Source: DATARR01 sp034666985 | GTDB taxonomy: Bacteria; Acidobacteriota; Thermoanaerobaculia; Multivoradales; UBA5704 | Direction: 5' to 3' | DNA length: 64,000 bases | Assembly (NCBI GenBank): GCA_034666985.1 | Contig: JAXDKS010000006.1 | Coordinates: forward strand, 91,005 to 155,004 | Part shown: positions 1-8,650 of the stretch, piece by piece | How positions within the stretch are numbered: the stretch's first letter is position 1 | Layout: each line of letters opens with the position of its first letter | The notes under the pieces: generated by a model | What the model was told of the DNA's origin: nothing | Databases searched by the model: none | What the model saw: the letters and a program-made list of their open reading frames with translations, nothing else | Translations under genes and position numbers: made by a program

Positions 1-422
1 TGGCCGAGAGCCAGCGCCTGGCCAACATGATCCAGGGGGAGCTGAACGAGATGCTGCAGCTCAAGGACCGAGGGGTGAAGCAGGCGCCCTTCCGCGTCCT
101 CATGGGCGCCACCATGCCGGCGGTGCTGGTGGAGCTGGGCTTCATCAGCAACCCGGACGAGGAGAAGAAGCTCAAGGACCCCGCTTACCGGGAGCAGCTC
201 GTGGACGCCCTGTCGCGGGCCATCGCGCACTACAAGGCCCAGGTGGAGAACCAGCCGGAGACGGCGACTCCAGGGGTAGGGGCGGGCACGGCGCCGCAGG
301 GGACCCCGGCGCCGGCGGCCACGCCGGCACCGGCCAAGCCAGCCGCGCCGTCCAGGACTCCCGCTCCGGGTGCGCAGACTCCGGCCCCCAAGCCGCCCGC
401 GAAGGTGGGCCGACCCGCATGA
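1..422 (+). CDS. N-acetylmuramoyl-L-alanine amidase, C-terminal part
   Basis: The reading frame is open from base 3, so the start lies outside the window. The visible part matches the end of the Amidase_3 zinc hydrolase fold: it carries the VELGFISN block, whose Glu is the family's catalytic residue, followed by a helix (YREQLVDALSRAI). These enzymes cut the amide bond between N-acetylmuramic acid and the stem peptide in the periplasm. After about residue 80 of the ORF the protein becomes a Pro/Ala-rich tail of roughly 60 residues, probably a flexible linker. Its stop overlaps the next gene's start (ATGA), which suggests translational coupling with the GerMN gene. The N-terminal zinc ligands are not visible. 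Confidence 0.85.
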   Translation, partial: AESQRLANMIQGELNEMLQLKDRGVKQAPFRVLMGATMPAVLVELGFISNPDEEKKLKDPAYREQLVDALSRAIAHYKAQVENQPETATPGVGAGTAPQGTPAPAATPAPAKPAAPSRTPAPGAQTPAPKPPAKVGRPA

Positions 423-985
423 GCCGGCGGGCGGCGAGCTTCATCCTCGGCTTCGCGTTGGCGCTGCTCGTGGGCGGCGGCCTGTGGTGGTGGCTCGCCG
501 GCCGCCAGGAGAGCGGCCGGGAGCACGGCGTCGCGGGTCCGGCGGCCCAGCCCGGGGTGAAGGTGGGCTTCCAGCTCTACTTCCCGGCCGACGGGGGAGT
601 CTTGAAGCCTGAGCCCCGGGAGCTCCAGGTCTCCGAATCGCCGAAGGACCGCATCCGCAAGATCGTCGACGCGCTCCTCGCGGGTCCGAAAGCCGCCGGG
701 CTGGCTCGTCCCTTCCCCGAGGGCGTGGTGGTGGGCGGCATCCTGCTGAGCGGCGATGGCACTGCCTACGTCGACCTGCGCTGGCCGAGCCACGAGGAGC
801 CGCCGGCGGGCGGCTCGACGGAGGAGATGCAGCGGATCTACAGCGTCGTGGACTCGGTGACCCTCAACGTCCCCCAGGCCTCCCGGGTCGTGCTGCTGTG
901 GAACGGCGTGCAGCGGGACACCTTCTCCGGTCACCTCGACCTCTCCCGGCCCCTGACGCCGGACCGGTCGCTCGCCGGGCTCTGA
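419..985 (+). CDS. GerMN domain protein, membrane-anchored
   Basis: This 188-residue protein has an N-terminal hydrophobic segment (about residues 7-28) that should act as a signal anchor. A GerMN domain follows (about 48-180), recognisable from DALLAGP, the GDGTAYVDLRWP strand pair, and the ending in which a hydrophobic VVLLWNG strand precedes a conserved Gly-His-Leu. GerMN domains occur in spore-germination GerM, but also in many non-sporulating bacteria beside amidases, where they are thought to act at the cell wall. Here the gene overlaps the amidase stop by four bases and is followed 9 bases later by murI, giving a small peptidoglycan-related cluster. The precise role is unknown. Confidence 0.75.
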   Translation: MSRRAASFILGFALALLVGGGLWWWLAGRQESGREHGVAGPAAQPGVKVGFQLYFPADGGVLKPEPRELQVSESPKDRIRKIVDALLAGPKAAGLARPFPEGVVVGGILLSGDGTAYVDLRWPSHEEPPAGGSTEEMQRIYSVVDSVTLNVPQASRVVLLWNGVQRDTFSGHLDLSRPLTPDRSLAGL

Positions 986-994
986 CCTGGCCTT

Positions 995-1780
995 ATGATC
1001 GATGCCATCGGGGTCTTCGACTCGGGAGTGGGAGGGCTGACCGTGGTCGCGGCCCTGCGCCGCCGCCTGCCGGAGGAGTCCATCCTCTATCTGGGCGACA
1101 CGGCGCGGCTCCCCTACGGCAGCAAATCGCCGGACACGGTGATCCGCTACACCCGGCGGAACATCGAGTTCCTTACCGACCGCGGCGTCAAGGCGGTGGT
1201 GGTAGCCTGCAACACGGCCTCGGCCCTTGCCCTTCCCAATCTGGAAATGCATGAGCTGCCCACCTGGGGGGTGATCGAGCCGGGAGCCCGCAAGGCCGCG
1301 GCGGTGAGCCGGGGGAAGGTGGGGGTGATCGCCACTGAGGCCACCGTGCGCTCGGACGCCTATCCCCGGGCCCTGCGCGCCTTCCGGCCCGAGCTCGAGA
1401 TCGTGAGCCGCGCCTGCCCCCTCTTCGTCCCCCTGGTGGAGGAGGGCTGGCACGACGATCCAATCACCGAGGAGGTGGCGTGGCGCTACCTGGAGCCGCT
1501 GCTGGAGGCGGGGATCGACACCCTCGTCCTGGGCTGCACCCACTATCCCTTGCTCGTCCCCGTGCTGCAGCGGGTGGCGGGCCCCGGCGTGACGCTGGTC
1601 GACTCCGCCGAGGCCGTGGCCGAGATGGTGGCCGCCGGCCTCGCCGAGCGGCACCTCGAATCCACCCACCCCGTCGCCCACCAGTTCTGCGTCACCGACT
1701 CCGGCGAGACCTTCCAGCGCATCGCGCGGCGGATCCTGCAGGACCCGGAGGTGGGGTTGGAGTGGGTGGAGGTGGTGTAG
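995..1780 (+). CDS. murI: Glutamate racemase
   Basis: Cytoplasmic, cofactor-independent enzyme that interconverts L- and D-glutamate and so supplies D-Glu for the peptidoglycan stem peptide. At 261 residues it has the usual family length. The N-terminal FDSGVGG motif is present, and the two catalytic cysteines are visible in ACNTAS (C72) and GCTHYPLL (C181). LGDTARLPYG is also typical. The ATG lies 9 bases after the GerMN stop, so it is likely cotranscribed with the two wall-related genes upstream. Nothing in the sequence looks damaged. Confidence 0.95.
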   Translation: MIDAIGVFDSGVGGLTVVAALRRRLPEESILYLGDTARLPYGSKSPDTVIRYTRRNIEFLTDRGVKAVVVACNTASALALPNLEMHELPTWGVIEPGARKAAAVSRGKVGVIATEATVRSDAYPRALRAFRPELEIVSRACPLFVPLVEEGWHDDPITEEVAWRYLEPLLEAGIDTLVLGCTHYPLLVPVLQRVAGPGVTLVDSAEAVAEMVAAGLAERHLESTHPVAHQFCVTDSGETFQRIARRILQDPEVGLEWVEVV

Positions 1781-2002
1781 CCCTCATCACCCCAGCCCTC
1801 ATCACCCCAGCCCTCTTCTCCCGCCCCCTTCCACCCCCCTCACCGGGAGAAGAGGGAGAGGTAAGTCAGAAGAAGCGGTAGGGTGCGCTGTGCGCACCGT
1901 GGGCGCGTTGAAGGTGCGCAGAGCGCACCCTACGCCCCACTCTTTCCCCTCTCCCGGTGTGGGGGGTGGCGAGGGGGCGGGAGAGGGGTAGGGGTGAGGG
2001 TC
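1781..2002. repeat. Intergenic region with three hairpin-forming repeats
   Basis: No gene is visible between murI and the converging sodC. Three inverted repeats fill the gap. The first has 13-base perfect arms (CCCTCTTCTCCCG and its complement) at 1811-1823 and 1844-1856, preceded by a duplicated CCCTCATCACCCCAG. The second has 21-base arms with one mismatch at 1878-1898 and 1913-1933, beginning GTAGGGTGCGC. The third has 11-base arms (CCCCTCTCCCG) at 1946-1956 and 1978-1988. Related copies occur elsewhere in the window. Placed between convergent genes they could end transcription in both directions, but no T-run is present. Confidence 0.8.
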
Positions 2003-2635
2003 CTACTGCTTCTGGTTCTCCGCCCCGCTCAGGTTGATCACGCCGCAGGCCAGCCGGTCGCCGGAGTTGCCGGTGGGCTGGGTGGTGCAGTCGTCGGCGC
2101 CGGCGTGGAGGATGACGGCCTTGCCCACCACCGAGTTGGTGCCGGTCACGGAGATGGCGCTGGAGGTGAGGTCCAGATGGCCCGTGCCGTCGGCGCCCAC
2201 TTCGATGTTGCCGAAATCGCCGGCGTGACGGGGATCGGTGGGCGGGCAGGCGTGGGGCGCGCTCGCGGGGTTGAAGTGGCCGCCAGCCGAGGAGAAGTGC
2301 TTGCCGTTCGGATCCTCGTGCACGCACTGGCCGTTCTCGTGCAGGTGGATGCCGTGCTTGCCCGGCGGCACGCCCCTGACGTCGGCTACCACGTGGACGG
2401 CGCCGCCAGCCCCCGGGGTGAAGGTGATGGTGCCGGAGAAGCCGGTGTTCGCCGGGTCGCCCTGGAGCGTCGCCGTCGCACCCAGGGGCGAAGCGGACAT
2501 GGGAGTCTTGGCGGGAGAGCGGTCCACCATGTCCCTCGCCTGGTCACTGGTCGTCGCCCTCTCGATCTTCGGTCCGCAGGCGACCAGGGCCAGGAGCCCC
2601 GCCGCCAGGATCCATCCGCACCTCAAATGATTCAT
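2003..2635 (-). CDS. sodC: Superoxide dismutase [Cu-Zn], lipoprotein
   Basis: Converts superoxide to hydrogen peroxide and oxygen outside the cytoplasm. The first 20 residues end in LVAC, a lipobox, so the mature protein is probably lipid-anchored at its Cys. The copper/zinc ligand pattern is intact: HLHENGQC, the zinc-loop His in GGHFNP and HAGDFGN, HAGADDC, and the GDRLACGVI ending with the partner Cys and conserved Arg. At 210 residues it is a normal bacterial SodC with an added N-terminal linker (about 21-50). It stands alone, convergent with murI. Confidence 0.93.
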   Translation of the reverse strand: MNHLRCGWILAAGLLALVACGPKIERATTSDQARDMVDRSPAKTPMSASPLGATATLQGDPANTGFSGTITFTPGAGGAVHVVADVRGVPPGKHGIHLHENGQCVHEDPNGKHFSSAGGHFNPASAPHACPPTDPRHAGDFGNIEVGADGTGHLDLTSSAISVTGTNSVVGKAVILHAGADDCTTQPTGNSGDRLACGVINLSGAENQKQ

Positions 2636-2681
2636 AGCTCTCCTCCTGAGATGTAGAACTGCCCGATTTGAAACGGCTCTC

Positions 2682-3398
2682 CTACCGCAGCGACTTCATC
2701 TCCATGTGCACGTCCGCCAGGTTGCGGGAGATCAGGATCTCCACCGGCGTCGCCGCCTCGTCACGCGTCAGCCAGAGGTCGAGCCGGCCCTTCCAGCGGG
2801 GGCGGCCGGGCACGTCGAAGCCTCGGATCGAATACTTCTGCACCCCGAGCTTCTTGCCGTCCCTGAAGGTCCGGGTCTCGACCTTCTCGGGGATGACGAC
2901 GACGGGATAGACCTTGCCGTCCGACCAGATCTCCATCCGCCGGGTCTTCTGGGGCGGATCCTTGCGGATGGCGTAGATGCCGGAGGCGATGTCCAGGACG
3001 CCTTCCTGAGAGACGTCCTCGCTTTTGGACTTGCTCTCGCCGCGCCAGGAATAGGCGCTCCACGCCCGGATCGGCTGTAGGGTGCGGGTGTCGACCTCGG
3101 AGCCGTAGCGGAAGTACTCTCCCTGCCTGGCGACGTCGGAGGTGATGGTCAGCTCGCTCCGCAGGTGGCCGTTGCCGTCCTTCTTGAAGGTGAGAGAGCC
3201 ATCTCCCCGATTGGGCAGGAACAGGCCGGCCAGGGTGCCGAGGAAATTGCGGAGCTGCCAGCGATATTGGAACTCCTCGTCACCCCGGGTCTGAGCCGGG
3301 GGCTGGCCCTGGATCTGGGGCAGGGCGAAGACCAGGGGGCCCGCCACCAGGAGCGCCAGGAGGCCGAGGAGGAACGTCTTGCGAACGATGGATTTCAT
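2682..3398 (-). CDS. DUF3108 family exported protein
   Basis: I place the start at the ATG at 3398 because AAGGAAG sits just upstream. A longer in-frame start at 3440 lacks such a site. The protein has about 238 residues. It begins with a signal peptide (MKSIVRKTFLLGLLALLVAG) and then shows a DUF3108-like beta-rich body, including SEVDTRTLQPIRAW, IWSDGKVYPV and a C-terminal LWLTRDEAATPVEI strand. Members of this family are periplasmic proteins of unknown function. It lies downstream of a divergent promoter region shared with the M14 peptidase gene, 46 bases from sodC. Confidence 0.65.
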   Translation of the reverse strand: MKSIVRKTFLLGLLALLVAGPLVFALPQIQGQPPAQTRGDEEFQYRWQLRNFLGTLAGLFLPNRGDGSLTFKKDGNGHLRSELTITSDVARQGEYFRYGSEVDTRTLQPIRAWSAYSWRGESKSKSEDVSQEGVLDIASGIYAIRKDPPQKTRRMEIWSDGKVYPVVVIPEKVETRTFRDGKKLGVQKYSIRGFDVPGRPRWKGRLDLWLTRDEAATPVEILISRNLADVHMEMKSLR

Positions 3399-3571
3399 GG
3401 TTCTTCCTTGGGATTGGGATCTTGCGATGAACCGCCCCACCCGGAGGCCCCCTCGCGGAGCCGCTTGCTGGACCGAACGAGGGGTTCGCTAGTGTTATAA
3501 CAGAAGCAAGCCGTCTGCCATGCCCGAAATCGACCCGGATTGTAAGAATCTTCGTTCCTGGAGGAGAGCCG

Positions 3572-6190
3572 ATGCCGCGCCGAACCCTGCCGATCCTGTT
3601 CGTCCTGTCTTTGGCCCTGTCTTTGACCCTGTCATTGGTCCTGCCGTCGCCGTCCGTCGCCGCCGGGATCCCCACGCCGGAGAGCTTCCTGGGCCACCCC
3701 GTGGGGGCCGACCGCAAGCTCGCCCCTTGGCCCAAGGTCGTGGAGTACCTGCGCCTCGTGGCCGCCGGGTCCGGCCGCATCTCCATCGAATCGGCGGGCA
3801 AGTCCACCCAGGGCAACGACATGCCCGTCGTGGTGATCACCTCGGAGGAGAACCAGTTGCATCTGGATCGCTACCGCGAGATCGCCCGCCGGCTGGCCAA
3901 CCCCGACGGGCTCTCCGAGGCCGAGGCCCGCGCCCTGGCCCGGGAGGGGAAGACCATCGCCCTGGTCACCTGCTCCATCCACTCCACCGAGGTGGGCTCG
4001 ACCCAGATGGCGATGGAATTCGTCCACGACATGGCCACCACCCAGGAGCCGGCGAAGCTCTCGTGGCTGAACGACGTCGTGCTCCTGCTCATGCCGTCGA
4101 TCAATCCCGACGGCCAGGTGATGGTGGTGGACTGGTACGACAAGTGGGTGGGCACCCCCTTCGAAGGAGGCCAGATGCCCTGGCTCTACCATCTCTACGC
4201 CGGGCACGACAACAACCGCGATTTCTACATGCTGACCCAGAAGGAGTCGCAGGCCGTCAACGACCTCCTCTACCACCGCTGGTACCCCCAGATCTTCCTC
4301 GACGAGCACCAGATGGGATCGGTCGGCCCGCGCATGTTCGTGCCGCCCCAGGCCGACCCTCTCGCCCCGGACGTGCACTCGCTCATCTTCCGCCAGGCCG
4401 ACCTCCTGGGTACGGCGATGAGTGTCCGCCTGGAGGAGGCGGGCAAGCTCGGGGTGGGGAACAGCATGATCTTCGACAGCTACTGGCCGGGGGGCACCCG
4501 CAACACGGCGTGGTGGAAGAACGTCACCGGCCTGCTCACCGAGGTGGCGAGCGCCCGGATCGCCACCCCCATGCGCATCGAGCCGGGTGAGCTGCGGGGC
4601 GAGGTCAAGGGGCTGCCCGAGTACAAGCGGCAGTCGAACTTCCCCTCGCCCTGGCCCGGTGGCTGGTGGCGGCTGCGCGACATCGTGGAGTACGAGCTGG
4701 TGTCCACCGGCGCTTTCGTCGAGACGGGCGCCCGCTACCGCGAGGATTTCCTGTTCAACGTCTACCGCATGGCCCGGGAGGCCACCGAACGGGGAAGCCA
4801 CGAGCCGCCGTACGCCTTCCTGGTGCCGCCGGACCAGGGGGACCCGGTGTCCGCGGCCCTGCTCGTGGAGCTGCTGATCCGTCACGGCGTGCGGGTGGAG
4901 CGCGCCGGCGCGGCGTTCACGGTTGGTCGCGCGGCCTATCCCGCGGGGACGTACGTCATCCCCGCGGCCCAGCCCTACCGGCAGTTCCTGCTCACCATGC
5001 TGCGGCCGGGGCGCTACCCGGAGGTGATCCCCTACGCGGGGGGCCCGGTGCTGCCGCCCTACGACGTGACGGCCTGGTCGCTCCCCCTCTTCTTCGGCGT
5101 CGAGGTGGACGAGGCCGGCGCGCCCGTTCCCGCCGTGGCCGCCGCGGCGCCGGTGGACGCTCCGGTCTGGCCGGGGGGCGAGGTGGCGAAAGGGGTCGGC
5201 GGCTATCTCATCTCCCACCGCGCCGACTCGGCCATCACGGCCCAGAACCGTCTCCTGGCCGACGGGAAGAAGGTCTACTGGCTCCGGCAGACGCCGGCCG
5301 CTCCGGCCAGGGGTGAATTGGGGGATCTCTATCTTCCCCCGGGCGAGGCGACGCCCGAGGCCCTGAGCCGGCTGTCGCGCGAGCTCCACCTCCCCATCCT
5401 CCCTCTCGACCGGGCTCCGGCCGGCCCCGCCTACCGGGTGAAGCCCATCCGTGTCGGTCTCTACAAGCCCTGGGTGGCCAGCCTGGACGAGGGGTGGACC
5501 CGCTTCCTCCTGGAGCGCTACGGCTTCGCCTTCCAGAACCTCGACAACGCTCAGATGAAGGGCGGCTCCTACCCAGGGAAGGTGGACGTGATCCTGCTGC
5601 CGTCCGTGGACGCGGAGGTGATCGAGAAGGGGGCGAAGGCCTCGGCCATGCCCGCCCCCTACGCCGGGGGCCTCGGCACGGAGGGGGGCGAGAAGCTCAA
5701 GAAGTGGGTGCAGGACGGCGGCACCCTGGTGGCGCTCGACGACTCGTCGGGCTACGTCATCAAGCTCCTGGAGCTGCCGGTGAGCAACGCCCTGGAGAAG
5801 GTCTCCGAGGAGGAGTTCCACGTGCCGGGCTCCATGCTGCGCATCCTGATGGACACCACCCACCCCCTGAGCTGGGGGATGAGCGCCGCGGAGGTCGCCT
5901 TCTTCGCCGATTCGCCCGCTTTCCAGACCAACGTACCCGATGCCCGCTTCGAGCGCCGGGTGGTGGCCACCTACCCGGAGCACGGGACGGACATCCTGGT
6001 CAGCGGCTATCTCAAGGGCGCCGGGAAGCTGGAGCGGAAGGCGGCGGTGGTGGAGCTCAAGGTGGGCAAGGGACGGGTGGTCCTCATCGGCTTCCACCCC
6101 CAGCAACGGGCGCAGCCGCATAGGACGTTCAAGCTGCTGTGGAACGCGTTGTACTGGGGAGGGCTGGAGGAGGCGACCCTCACCCCCTGA
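3572..6190 (+). CDS. M14 family zinc carboxypeptidase, secreted
   Basis: Large exported metallopeptidase of 872 residues. A signal peptide (residues 1-31) is encoded partly by an internal run of repeated LSL codons. The M14 zinc site is visible as HSTE (H137 and E140), followed by MPSINPDGQ, HDNNRDFYMLTQ and DEHQMGS. This is the arrangement seen in the large M14 subgroup common in Acidobacteriota and Bacteroidetes. Beyond about residue 330 come C-terminal domains, including a glutamine-amidotransferase-like part (VDVILLPS, WVQDGGTLVALDDSSGY, GFHPQQRAQPHRTFKLLWNA). The start ATG has GGAGGAGAG upstream. Its natural substrate is unknown; it probably scavenges peptides. Confidence 0.88.
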   Translation: MPRRTLPILFVLSLALSLTLSLVLPSPSVAAGIPTPESFLGHPVGADRKLAPWPKVVEYLRLVAAGSGRISIESAGKSTQGNDMPVVVITSEENQLHLDRYREIARRLANPDGLSEAEARALAREGKTIALVTCSIHSTEVGSTQMAMEFVHDMATTQEPAKLSWLNDVVLLLMPSINPDGQVMVVDWYDKWVGTPFEGGQMPWLYHLYAGHDNNRDFYMLTQKESQAVNDLLYHRWYPQIFLDEHQMGSVGPRMFVPPQADPLAPDVHSLIFRQADLLGTAMSVRLEEAGKLGVGNSMIFDSYWPGGTRNTAWWKNVTGLLTEVASARIATPMRIEPGELRGEVKGLPEYKRQSNFPSPWPGGWWRLRDIVEYELVSTGAFVETGARYREDFLFNVYRMAREATERGSHEPPYAFLVPPDQGDPVSAALLVELLIRHGVRVERAGAAFTVGRAAYPAGTYVIPAAQPYRQFLLTMLRPGRYPEVIPYAGGPVLPPYDVTAWSLPLFFGVEVDEAGAPVPAVAAAAPVDAPVWPGGEVAKGVGGYLISHRADSAITAQNRLLADGKKVYWLRQTPAAPARGELGDLYLPPGEATPEALSRLSRELHLPILPLDRAPAGPAYRVKPIRVGLYKPWVASLDEGWTRFLLERYGFAFQNLDNAQMKGGSYPGKVDVILLPSVDAEVIEKGAKASAMPAPYAGGLGTEGGEKLKKWVQDGGTLVALDDSSGYVIKLLELPVSNALEKVSEEEFHVPGSMLRILMDTTHPLSWGMSAAEVAFFADSPAFQTNVPDARFERRVVATYPEHGTDILVSGYLKGAGKLERKAAVVELKVGKGRVVLIGFHPQQRAQPHRTFKLLWNALYWGGLEEATLTP

Positions 6191-6214
6191 CCCAAAGAAG
6201 ATAGAAGCTGTTCC

Positions 6215-6253
6215 CCCTCTCCCTGGAAAGGCGGGCGGAAGGCAGGGAGAGGG
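6215..6253. terminator. Hairpin between convergent genes
   Basis: Ten-base perfect arms (CCCTCTCCCT at 6215-6224 and its complement at 6244-6253) lie between the M14 peptidase stop and the stop of the converging kinase gene. It belongs to the same repeat family as the hairpins at 1946-1988 and 21110-21150. The position suggests bidirectional termination, but no T-tract follows. Confidence 0.45.
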
Positions 6254-6268
6254 CAGGGGTGAGGGCTT

Positions 6269-7552
6269 CTAGTCCCCGCTCTCCAGCACCTCGCGCACCT
6301 TGGCCGCCAGCTCGCGGCCGCTGAAGGGCTTCTTGAGCAGCGGGGCGTCCTCGCGGTTCAGGCTGTCACTCTCGGCGAGGCCGGCGGGGTAGCCGGTGGC
6401 GAAGAGCACGCGCATCTCCGGGCGCTTGAAGGCGAGACGCTCGGCGAGCTCGACGCCGGACATGCCGTCCATGAGGATGTCGGTCACCATGAGATGGATC
6501 GGCCCCGGATGGCTCTGGCTGATGCGGATGGCCTCGGCCCCGTCGCGGGCTTCGAGAACGTTGTAGCCACGGTTGGCGAGGATCTGCACCAGGGGCTTGC
6601 GCACGTTCTCCTCGTCCTCGACGATGAGCAGGGTCTCCCACTCCCTGGCCGGAGTCGCCGGTTCGCCGCCCGCGGCCTCGATCGACTCCTCGGCGCTGGG
6701 CAGGAAGATGAGGAAACGCGAGCCGCTGCCCGGCTCGCTGTCGGCCAGGATGTGCCCACCGCTCTGGCTGATCACGCCGTAGGCCGTGGAGAGCCCCAGA
6801 CCCGTGATCTCCATGCCGCCCTTGGTGGTGAAGAACGGCTCGAAGGCGTGGCGGCGCACGTCCTCTTCCATGCCCGGACCCGTGTCGCTCACCTTGAGGA
6901 GCACCCAGCGGCCGGGGGTGGCCCGCAGCGGATGGGTGAGGTTCCCCGGCTGGACGTCCACGTTCTGCGTCTCCAGCACCACCTTGCCGCCGTCCGGCAT
7001 GACGTCGCGGGCGTTCGAGATCAGGTTGCCGATCACCTGCTCGAACTGCTCGGCGTCGAGCGACACGCGGTCGAGGTCGGGATGGAGGTCCAGCTTCAGC
7101 TCGATGTCGTCGCCCAGGAAGCGGCGCATGCGGTCCTCCATCCCGGTCAGCAGGTGGTTGAGCTGCAGGATGCGGGACTGGAGCACCTGCCGGCCGCTGA
7201 AGGCGAGGAGCTGGCGGGCCAGGGCGGCGCCCCGCTCGCCGACTTTCTCGATCTCCCGCAGGTGCTTGCGGGCCGGGTCGTCGCCGGACATCGAGCCCAT
7301 GGCCAGCTCCGTCTGGAAGGAGATGGCGGTGAGCAGGTTGTTGAAGACGTGGGCGATGCCGCCCGCCAGACGGCCCATGGCGTCCATGCTCTGCGCCTGG
7401 GCCGGGATCTCCTCGCCCTGGCGCATCAGCCGGCGGGTCTCCGCCAGCCGGGTGCTCCGGGTCTCCTCGGAAGGGAGATCCTCGACGGCCCGGACCAGGT
7501 TCGGGATGTTGTTGGGGTGTGTGCGCATAGGGTCTTTTTCCCTTGGGTCCAC
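6269..7552 (-). CDS. Hybrid histidine kinase with C-terminal receiver domain
   Basis: This 427-residue cytoplasmic kinase has no membrane segment and no evident sensor domain. The phosphoacceptor is His68 (counted from the GTG) in GGIAHVFNNLLT; relatives usually have HDFNN there, so the Asp is replaced by Val. The ATP-binding domain follows, with IGNLISNARDVM (N box), DTGPGMEEDV (G1), FEPFFTTK (F box) and GLGLSTAYGV (G2). The C-terminal receiver domain begins LLIVEDEENVRKP and contains the phosphorylatable Asp in TDILMDG. The start is either GTG at 7552 or ATG at 7528, nine codons in; neither has a strong ribosome site. The output partner is not encoded next to it, although a sigma factor gene lies upstream on the same strand. 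Confidence 0.88.
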   Translation of the reverse strand: MDPREKDPMRTHPNNIPNLVRAVEDLPSEETRSTRLAETRRLMRQGEEIPAQAQSMDAMGRLAGGIAHVFNNLLTAISFQTELAMGSMSGDDPARKHLREIEKVGERGAALARQLLAFSGRQVLQSRILQLNHLLTGMEDRMRRFLGDDIELKLDLHPDLDRVSLDAEQFEQVIGNLISNARDVMPDGGKVVLETQNVDVQPGNLTHPLRATPGRWVLLKVSDTGPGMEEDVRRHAFEPFFTTKGGMEITGLGLSTAYGVISQSGGHILADSEPGSGSRFLIFLPSAEESIEAAGGEPATPAREWETLLIVEDEENVRKPLVQILANRGYNVLEARDGAEAIRISQSHPGPIHLMVTDILMDGMSGVELAERLAFKRPEMRVLFATGYPAGLAESDSLNREDAPLLKKPFSGRELAAKVREVLESGD

Positions 7553-7627
7553 GGCGGGACCCGGTCGGAGGAGCGCCTGGGGGCTCCCCAGGAGGTGAGT
7601 CGCTCCTCCCAGGGTAACATGCAGGTT

Positions 7628-8194
7628 TCAGTCCAGGTCCAGGTCTGGAACCTCGGGCTCCGGCGCGGCCCGGCGGGAGCTCCGCCGCCGGATCCGCGAC
7701 ATGGATCGGAGGGTGAGCTTGCGGATGCTCGAGGGGCAGTAGCCCAGGCGGTCCGCCACCTCCTGGGGGCTGAAACCCAGGGCGAAGCGGAGCCAGAGGG
7801 CCTGACGGTGACGCTTTTCCAGCGGCCGGAGGAGGTTGTGCAGATCGCGCGCCTCGTCCTGTTTCTCCTGGAGCGGCGGCAGCGGCGGGCAGAGGACCTC
7901 CAGCGCCGTCGGGTCCATCCCCTCGACAGGATCGGCCCGCTGATCCTTCCAGTACTTCGTGCACTTGTAGCGCAGCGTGCCGAGGACCCAGCCCTCCTTG
8001 TTGTAGAGGGTGTCCCACTTGCGGAGAACCTCGACGAAGGTGTCCTGAAGGAGGTCTTCAGCGTCCTGGCTGGGGATGTTGCAGAGGCGCAGGACCAGCT
8101 TGAGACGGTAGCGCATCCGCTGGAGAAACTGCTCCAGGGATTCGGGCTCGGCTTGGGGATCAGGGTCGGATTTGAGGTCTGGGGCGCCGTTCAC
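7628..8194 (-). CDS. RNA polymerase sigma factor, ECF-like
   Basis: A 188-residue sigma-70 family protein. Region 2 is recognisable from QDAEDLLQDTFVEVLRKWD and the aromatic-rich segment after it (GWVLGTLRYKCTKYW). Region 4 carries a helix-turn-helix around LGFSPQEVADRLGY followed by SSIRKLTLRSMSRIRRR. The N-terminus is an acidic, Asp/Pro-rich tail and the C-terminus a short acidic extension. The start is GTG, with little ribosome-site support, so the exact N-terminus is uncertain. No anti-sigma gene sits beside it. The neighbouring hybrid kinase, 75 bases downstream on the same strand, may belong to the same regulatory unit. Confidence 0.8.
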   Translation of the reverse strand: MNGAPDLKSDPDPQAEPESLEQFLQRMRYRLKLVLRLCNIPSQDAEDLLQDTFVEVLRKWDTLYNKEGWVLGTLRYKCTKYWKDQRADPVEGMDPTALEVLCPPLPPLQEKQDEARDLHNLLRPLEKRHRQALWLRFALGFSPQEVADRLGYCPSSIRKLTLRSMSRIRRRSSRRAAPEPEVPDLDLD

Positions 8195-8296
8195 GGGTGG
8201 CTCGCGGGACCGGCCGCGGGATTGCGGCAGGGTTCGTCCACCCGAACTTTATCACTCACATCGGCAACTTCGTGTGCCGCCTTGCCGGAACGCGGC

Positions 8297-8641
8297 TCAG
8301 AACATCCCGAGCTGGAGGCGCGCCGCCTCGGACATCATGGACGGGTTCCAGGACGGATCCCACACCAGCTCGACGTCGGCGGAGGCGACGCCGGGCACGC
8401 TCTCCACCTTGGCCTTGACCTCGCCGGGAAGGGAGCCGGCCACCGGGCAGCCGGGCGAGGTGAGCGTCATCTTGACCTGGACGCGGCCCCCCTCCTGGAT
8501 GTCGACGTCGTAGATCAGCCCCAGCTCGTAGATGTTGACCGGGATCTCGGGGTCGAAGACGGTCTTGAGGGCGTCGACGATGCCGTTCTCGACGTCCGAG
8601 GGATCGGCCGGCGTGCTTTCCGTATCGAGGGGATCCGTCAT
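8297..8641 (-). CDS. sufT: SUF system Fe-S assembly factor SufT (DUF59/MIP18)
   Basis: A 114-residue protein with the MIP18/DUF59 fold. Typical blocks are VFDPEIPVNIYELGLIYDV and LTSPGCPVAGSLPGEV, the latter with the conserved Cys. SufT proteins help deliver or mature Fe-S clusters. It is the last gene of the suf operon, starting 9 bases after the sufU stop. An N-terminal stretch of about 15 residues is Asp/Pro/Ser-rich and probably disordered. The usual family length is about 100-130 residues. Confidence 0.88.
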   Translation of the reverse strand: MTDPLDTESTPADPSDVENGIVDALKTVFDPEIPVNIYELGLIYDVDIQEGGRVQVKMTLTSPGCPVAGSLPGEVKAKVESVPGVASADVELVWDPSWNPSMMSEAARLQLGMF

Positions 8642-8650
8642 GGTGAGCTC

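Noticed and set aside
3632..6121. Minus-strand open frame of 829 codons
   Set aside because: Antisense to the M14 peptidase, which has a signal peptide and zinc motifs. His- and Arg-rich shadow composition.
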